Assembly: GCA_903858075.1 (NCBI GenBank)
Contig: CAIOHI010000158.1
Location: 1-9,848 of the forward strand
Source: an uncultured Actinomycetes bacterium
GTDB taxonomy: Bacteria > Actinomycetota > Acidimicrobiia > Acidimicrobiales > Ilumatobacteraceae
DNA: 9,848 nucleotides
Direction: 5' to 3'
Under the pieces are notes generated by a model. It worked only from the letters and a program-made list of their open reading frames with translations. It was not told the DNA's origin and made no database searches. Below are positions 6,293 through 9,848 of this stretch, in pieces (position 1 is the first letter of the stretch; the number at the start of each line of letters is the position of its first letter). Made by a program: the position numbers and the translations under genes.

Positions 6293-6856
6293 CTATTTGT
6301 TTTTTTGAATCAGTTTTCCGTAGTGGCCAAGCAGTTCTTCAAGAGATGTGGTTGAAGCAACATGTGGTTGGAGAATGAAGTTGGAGAGCACCATCGACCC
6401 CACGGTGTGCGCAACAATTTCTGCCTCTTTGTGCGACATGCCGAGTTCCTGCACTGAGCGCTCAATGGCACCTCCAATTGCAGGGAAAGCATCTTCGACG
6501 CTCTTGAACTTCACGCCATTTTGAATGAGCCATAATGCCAAGCCAAGTTGCAAATTCAATTCGGCAACAGAAGATGGCGTGGTGAGAGATGCATTGCGAG
6601 CAAGAGTGCGAGTGCGTTGCGAAATGCGTTGGTGTACAACGGTGAACAGTTCAACTTTTCCTACAAACCAAGTAGAAATGAACCGGTGATGAACAGTTGC
6701 CTTTGCTGCAATGTCGCGAATAGTGATGTCGGCGGGGGAGTTCTTGGCAAGCAGATCTTCTGCGGCTTGCAAAAGCAGTTCTTCGCAGACGGCTCTACTG
6801 CGACGAGGTGCGCGAGGTTTAGCTTCTTTCGGAGATGCTTTAGTGGTCGTCGGCAC
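6293..6856 (-). CDS. TetR/AcrR-family transcriptional regulator
   Basis: This 187-aa protein is of TetR size. A basic N-terminal arm (about 1-22, Lys/Arg/Pro rich) precedes the DNA-binding domain. Helix 1 spans about 24-38, and the helix-turn-helix is ITIRDIAAKATVHHRFISTWF (about 44-64), followed by GKVELF in the usual SKxxLF position. The recognition helix is atypical: VHHRFISTWF instead of the common VSxGxLYxHF. The C-terminal ligand/dimer domain (about 75-187) is helical and not informative for ligand. Start is GTG 6856, with a weak GAG upstream. It is divergent from the ABC exporter with only 23 bp between the starts, which makes it the likely local repressor of that exporter and of itself. 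The NTF2-like gene follows 38 bp downstream. Confidence 0.9.
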   Translation of the reverse strand: MPTTTKASPKEAKPRAPRRSRAVCEELLLQAAEDLLAKNSPADITIRDIAAKATVHHRFISTWFVGKVELFTVVHQRISQRTRTLARNASLTTPSSVAELNLQLGLALWLIQNGVKFKSVEDAFPAIGGAIERSVQELGMSHKEAEIVAHTVGSMVLSNFILQPHVASTTSLEELLGHYGKLIQKNK

Positions 6857-6879
6857 TGTCTCATTGTAGTTGTTAGTGT
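6857..6879. promoter_or_regulatory. Short divergent promoter region between TetR gene and ABC exporter
   Basis: Only 23 bp separate the two GTG starts (6856 minus, 6880 plus), so both promoters must overlap each other or the genes. On the plus strand TAGTGT (6874-6879) fits TANNNT and would give a transcript starting near the alternative GTG at 6886. An imperfect inverted repeat, CACT at 6854-6857 and AGTG at 6875-6878, spans the gap and could be part of a TetR operator, but only about five of twelve positions per arm match. Treat both as candidates. Confidence 0.3.
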
Positions 6880-7806
6880 GTGCGAGTGATCCACGTAGAG
6901 CACCTCACGAAAAAATTTGCAGGCGTAACTGCAGTAGACGACCTCAGTTTTACGGTGTCGCCAGGCCACGTCACTGGCTTCTTGGGGCCGAACGGATCAG
7001 GAAAAAGCACCACTATGCGGTGCATGATTGGTCTTGATCATGCCCAAGGTGGGTCTGCCACGTTCAACGGCGTGGCATATAGCAAATTGACGCAACCGTT
7101 ACATCGTGTTGGAACACTGCTCGATGCGGGAAATGCGCACAGTGGGCGCAGTGCACGTAATCACCTCATGTGGTTGGCAGCAAGTACAGGTATCAGCAAG
7201 TCACGTGTCGATGCTGTGCTTGAACAAGTTGGGCTCAGCGATGTATCTCGTCGGCGAGTAGGAAAATACTCCTTGGGAATGAAACAGCGCTTAGGTATTG
7301 CATCTGTATTGCTAGGCGATCCTGAAGTTCTTATTCTCGATGAACCAGTGAACGGTCTTGACCCTGAAGGCATCCGGTGGATTCGCGATCTTCTACGCGA
7401 CTTAGCAAAAGAGGGCCGCACGGTTTTGGTGAGCAGCCATTTGTTGTCGGAAATGGCACTTATTGCCGAAGAGTTAGTGGTCATTGGCCAGGGCAAACTC
7501 ATTACTCAGTGCACGGTGGCAGAATTTACCGCGCGTTACGCCAAGCAATGGGTGCGAGTAGTGAGCCCGCAAGTGCAAGCACTCAAAACTCTTGCTGCTG
7601 CGCGCGGTGCAACAATGAGCGAAGAAAATGGCGCCATCAACTTTTATGGTGTCACTGCTGCAGAACTTGGTGAACTCGGCGCAACTGCCGGAGTTACTTT
7701 TCACGAGCTGTCGCCACAAACTGGTTCACTTGAAGACGCATTCTTAGACGCCACCGCAAGTTCTGTGCAATACCACGGCGCACAATCTGAAGGGCTGGCT
7801 CACTAA
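6880..7806 (+). CDS. ABC-2 type exporter, ATP-binding subunit
   Basis: This 308-aa cytoplasmic ATPase powers the permease encoded next to it. The motifs, in order, are Walker A GPNGSGKST (36-44), signature YSLGMKQRLG (130-139), Walker B LILDEP (151-156), D-loop GLDP (159-162) and switch His H187 (SSH). The usual Q-loop glutamine is not evident; the segment VGTLLDAGNAHSGRSARNHL (78-97) stands there, as in the actinobacterial drug/bacitracin-type exporter subgroup. A C-terminal extension of about 90 residues follows the ATPase core. The start is GTG 6880 or GTG 6886; an in-frame TAG at 6874 excludes anything further upstream, and no Shine-Dalgarno is seen. The stop shares one base with the permease start (TAATG), so the pair is coupled. 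The substrate is unknown; the divergent TetR regulator suggests efflux of a small inducing molecule. Confidence 0.95.
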   Translation: MRVIHVEHLTKKFAGVTAVDDLSFTVSPGHVTGFLGPNGSGKSTTMRCMIGLDHAQGGSATFNGVAYSKLTQPLHRVGTLLDAGNAHSGRSARNHLMWLAASTGISKSRVDAVLEQVGLSDVSRRRVGKYSLGMKQRLGIASVLLGDPEVLILDEPVNGLDPEGIRWIRDLLRDLAKEGRTVLVSSHLLSEMALIAEELVVIGQGKLITQCTVAEFTARYAKQWVRVVSPQVQALKTLAAARGATMSEENGAINFYGVTAAELGELGATAGVTFHELSPQTGSLEDAFLDATASSVQYHGAQSEGLAH

Positions 7807-8576
7807 TGCTTCATCTGATGAAAAGTGAATTCATCAAGTTGCGCACTTTGCGTTCCACTCTTACTGCAACCATTGTTCTTGTCTTATTTCCGATTGCGGT
7901 CACGGTGCTCTCGGCGATGTTTGCAAAAACCCCCGGTGAAACAATGGTCATTGAGGTACTCACTAATACGGGCACGGTGAGCATGCTGTTGTGCGGTGTG
8001 TTAGGGGTATTCGCAATTGCACAAGAATATTCTCAGGGAACTATTCGTATTACTTTTGCAGCCACTCCAATGCGAATGAAAGTTTTTGCTGCGAAGACGA
8101 TTGTTATTTCGTTGTGGGTTGCCACTTCTGTTGCCGTACTTGAAGGAGTTGGCCTGATAGGAGCAAATTACGCACTCGATAGTCGTGGCTTTGATTTCGG
8201 AGTAATTTACAACCCAAGTATTTTTAATGGTTCTTCTCGTTCAGGTGATTCTGCATGGCAGGTGCTGTTTGCCTTCGGTGCCGTGTGCATTTTGTTTGCT
8301 CTCGTTGGGTTTGCACTCGGAGCACTCTTGCGCAGTTCTCCCGGGGCAATTGCCACGCTCATTCTTGTACCGCTACTGGTAGAAGGAATTGTGACGGCCT
8401 TATTGATAGCCGCTTTTGATATTGATATTTCTCGTAAAACGCCATTCACGGCAGCTATTCGTGCGGTGCAAGTTGAACCCGATGCTGCACGTTGGGGGCT
8501 CGTGGGCTACTTCGCTATTTGGTGTTGTGCTATCGCCGTACTTGCGGCGTTATTAATGAAGCGTCGCGACGCATAA
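7806..8576 (+). CDS. ABC-2 type exporter, membrane permease subunit
   Basis: This 256-aa integral membrane protein has about six predicted membrane spans: 19-39, 55-72, 96-119, 151-174, 179-203 and 231-251. The N-terminal amphipathic start (MKSEFIKLRTLRS) and the cytoplasmic loop EYSQGTIRITFAATPMR followed by AAK (about 74-97) are hallmarks of ABC-2 permeases, the loop probably being the coupling region to the ATPase. The N-terminus is cytoplasmic, and the C-terminus (KRRDA) is positively charged, as expected for the inside. It would dimerise, pairing with two copies of the upstream ATPase. The ATG shares its A with the ATPase stop codon. The substrate is not predictable; lantibiotic/bacitracin self-protection, drug efflux and natural-product export all use this layout. 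Confidence 0.92.
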   Translation: MLHLMKSEFIKLRTLRSTLTATIVLVLFPIAVTVLSAMFAKTPGETMVIEVLTNTGTVSMLLCGVLGVFAIAQEYSQGTIRITFAATPMRMKVFAAKTIVISLWVATSVAVLEGVGLIGANYALDSRGFDFGVIYNPSIFNGSSRSGDSAWQVLFAFGAVCILFALVGFALGALLRSSPGAIATLILVPLLVEGIVTALLIAAFDIDISRKTPFTAAIRAVQVEPDAARWGLVGYFAIWCCAIAVLAALLMKRRDA

Positions 8577-8594
8577 TTTCAGTATCAAGTTTCT

Positions 8595-8601
8595 GAGGGG
8601 G
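8595..8601 (+). promoter_or_regulatory. Strong Shine-Dalgarno for the aldo/keto reductase
   Basis: GAGGGGG lies five bases before ATG 8607. It is the clearest ribosome binding site in the window and fixes the start. Genes at 2376, 6880 and 9612 lack any comparable site. Confidence 0.7.
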
Positions 8602-8606
8602 TCAAT

Positions 8607-9578
8607 ATGAAATACGTCAAACTAGGTAATTCAGGGCTTGATGTGTCCAAAATTTGTCTGGGCTGCATGAGTTTTGGTGAGTCGGGTATGGGCACGCACG
8701 CTTGGACCCTTAATGAAGAAACAAGTCGCCAGTTCATGAAGAAGTCGTTAGATGCCGGCGTCAACTTCTTCGATACTGCAAACGTGTACTCATTGGGAAC
8801 CAGTGAAGAGTTTGTGGGGCGCGCCCTACGCGACTTCGCACTTCGTGATGAAGTAGTAGTGGCAACGAAAGTGCACGGCACCATGCGCAAAGGGCGCAAT
8901 GCCGCAGGCCTCTCGCGCAAAGCAATAATGACCGAGGTCGACCACAGCCTGCGCCGCCTGGGCATGGACTACATCGACCTGTATCAAATTCATCGCTTTG
9001 ACCCCACCACGCCAATTGAAGAAACCATGGAAGCACTTCATGATGTGGTGAAGGCGGGCAAGGCTCGTTACATCGGTGCTTCGTCTATGTGGGCCTGGCA
9101 GTTTTCGAAGGCGCAATATGTTGCTGAGCAAAATGGATGGACCAAGTTCATCAGCATGCAGAATCATTACAACTTGTTGAACCGCGAAGAAGAACGCGAA
9201 ATGATGCCACTGTGCGTAGACCAAGGTGTTGGTGTTATTCCATGGAGCCCGCTTGCGCGAGGTCGTTTAACGCGCGACTGGGACGATGCAACATCGCGTT
9301 CAGAGACCGATGAATTTGGAAAGGGTCTGTATAAACCCGAAGACCAAGTGATTGTGGAGCGCGTTGCAGAAGTTGCCCGTGAACTCGGTGCGCCCCGTGC
9401 GCAGGTTGCACTTGCATGGGTGCTCTCGAAGTCATTCGTTACCTCACCCATTGTTGGGGCAACAAAAGAGACCCATATTGACGATGCCGTTGCGGCATGT
9501 GAAATTCAACTGAGTGCCGAACACATTGCGCGGCTCGAAGAGCCATACACACCTCATGAATCCGTCGGGTTTCTATAA
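8607..9578 (+). CDS. yajO: Aldo/keto reductase, YajO-like
   Basis: This is a 323-aa NADPH-dependent oxidoreductase of the AKR superfamily (TIM barrel). The catalytic tetrad is visible: D56 (FFDTAN), Y61, K88 (VATKVHG) and H129 (YQIHR). Long stretches match E. coli YajO (324 aa), notably LGCMSFGE near the start, HAWTL, GRALRDFA, SLRRLGMDYIDL, EEREMMPLC and IPWSPLARGRLTR. The C-terminal cofactor region includes SPIVGATKETHIDDA. Start and length coincide with YajO. E. coli YajO has been linked to an alternative route to 1-deoxyxylulose 5-phosphate, but AKRs are promiscuous, so the physiological substrate here is open; general carbonyl detoxification is equally likely. It starts 30 bp after the permease with its own strong ribosome binding site, so it could be read through from the exporter operon. 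Confidence 0.95.
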   Translation: MKYVKLGNSGLDVSKICLGCMSFGESGMGTHAWTLNEETSRQFMKKSLDAGVNFFDTANVYSLGTSEEFVGRALRDFALRDEVVVATKVHGTMRKGRNAAGLSRKAIMTEVDHSLRRLGMDYIDLYQIHRFDPTTPIEETMEALHDVVKAGKARYIGASSMWAWQFSKAQYVAEQNGWTKFISMQNHYNLLNREEEREMMPLCVDQGVGVIPWSPLARGRLTRDWDDATSRSETDEFGKGLYKPEDQVIVERVAEVARELGAPRAQVALAWVLSKSFVTSPIVGATKETHIDDAVAACEIQLSAEHIARLEEPYTPHESVGFL

Positions 9579-9598
9579 ACAGCTCAAATCTCGGCTGA

Positions 9599-9604
9599 TA
9601 GTGT
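9599..9604 (+). promoter_or_regulatory. Candidate -10 for a leaderless transcript of the 9612 gene
   Basis: TAGTGT fits TANNNT and ends 8 nt before ATG 9612, the same spacing as at 2363. The region between contains a T-run and no Shine-Dalgarno, so transcription from this site would give a leaderless mRNA. No -35 is recognisable. Confidence 0.3.
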
Positions 9605-9611
9605 TTTTCGT

Positions 9612-9848
9612 ATGGCAACCATTCGAGAAATAGTGATTGATTGTAAAGACGCCGACGCCATGGCGAAGTTCTGGGCGGAGGCTTTGGGCTTTACCTTCCT
9701 GGGTGCAGCGGGAAGCTACCGCGCACTTGAAGACCCAACGGGTGGGCCAAAACTCATCATCCAAGAAGTGCCAGAGGAAAAGACGCAAAAGAATCGCGTG
9801 CACTTCGATTTGGAGGCAGTTGATATTCGAGCCGAAGCACTGCGCTTG
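9612..9848 (+). CDS. VOC superfamily (glyoxalase-like) protein, 5' portion cut by the right edge
   Basis: ATG 9612 opens a frame of 79 codons that runs without a stop to the end of the window. The product begins with a beta strand (ATIREIVIDC) then KDADAMAKFWAEALGF, the classical first betaalpha unit of vicinal-oxygen-chelate domains. It continues with a RALEDPTGGPKLIIQ strand and ends the visible part with VPEEKTQKNRVHFDLEA, a block typical of actinobacterial glyoxalase-like (Glyoxalase_6 type) proteins. Such proteins include lyases, dioxygenases and resistance proteins, and many are uncharacterised. Metal ligands cannot be judged from the fragment. The start is fixed by the strand that opens the VOC fold. 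No ribosome binding site is present, but a TANNNT hexamer lies 13 nt upstream. It follows the aldo/keto reductase by 33 bp. Confidence 0.85.
   Translation, partial: MATIREIVIDCKDADAMAKFWAEALGFTFLGAAGSYRALEDPTGGPKLIIQEVPEEKTQKNRVHFDLEAVDIRAEALRL

Noticed and set aside
9580..9608. CAGC...GCTG hairpin followed by TTTTT as a terminator after the aldo/keto reductase
   Set aside because: The stem is four to five pairs with an eight-base loop and six bases separate it from the T-run; too weak to call, and it overlaps a better -10 candidate.
1..9848. Mobile element, CRISPR, tRNA or phage defence system
   Set aside because: No transposase, integrase, direct-repeat array, tRNA-like fold or known defence domain was found; nearly all bases belong to housekeeping, metabolic or transport genes.

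Overview
The window is gene-dense bacterial chromosome of intermediate GC. It most likely comes from an actinobacterium, perhaps an aquatic Acidimicrobiia-like lineage, though that finer placement is a guess. Pointers are the small CRKCG...WAGCG cysteine-rich protein, the actinobacterial-style ABC-2 exporter with its TetR regulator, frequent GTG starts, and several genes whose start codon lies 12-13 nt after a TANNNT hexamer, as in leaderless transcripts. I see no tRNA, rRNA, CRISPR, insertion sequence or phage gene. No gene-free stretch exceeds about 70 bp.

Layout. (1) 3-689 (+): the 3' part of an unrecognised gene, open at the left edge. (2) 2308-695 (-): peptide chain release factor 3 (prfC), convergent with gene 1 and five bases from it. 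(3) 2376-5345 (+): a likely five-gene operon consisting of a 61-aa cysteine-rich protein, a thioredoxin, an enoyl-CoA hydratase, an APH-fold kinase of the acyl-CoA-associated type, and a 167-aa helical protein whose start overlaps the kinase stop (ATGA). (4) 6856-5352 (-): a TetR-family regulator followed by a protein made of two tandem NTF2/SnoaL-like domains. (5) 6880-8576 (+): an ABC-2 exporter (ATPase and permease with TAATG overlap), divergent from the TetR gene across only 23 bp. (6) 8607-9578 (+): a YajO-like aldo/keto reductase. (7) 9612 to the right edge (+): the start of a VOC/glyoxalase-like protein.

How the genes may work together. The enoyl-CoA hydratase, APH-type kinase and small helical protein resemble the LvaA/LvaB logic of levulinate and 4-hydroxyacid catabolism. 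There an APH-fold kinase with a small partner phosphorylates a 4-hydroxyacyl-CoA, phosphate is eliminated to give an enoyl-CoA, and a hydratase feeds it into beta-oxidation. No acyl-CoA dehydrogenase-like (LvaC) gene is in the window, so this is a hypothesis. The front of the same operon carries a palindrome resembling CsoR-family operators, placed over the -10 and start codon of the cysteine-rich gene and followed by thioredoxin. This suggests metal- or thiol-responsive control. The TetR regulator probably controls the divergent ABC exporter and its own downstream NTF2-like gene.
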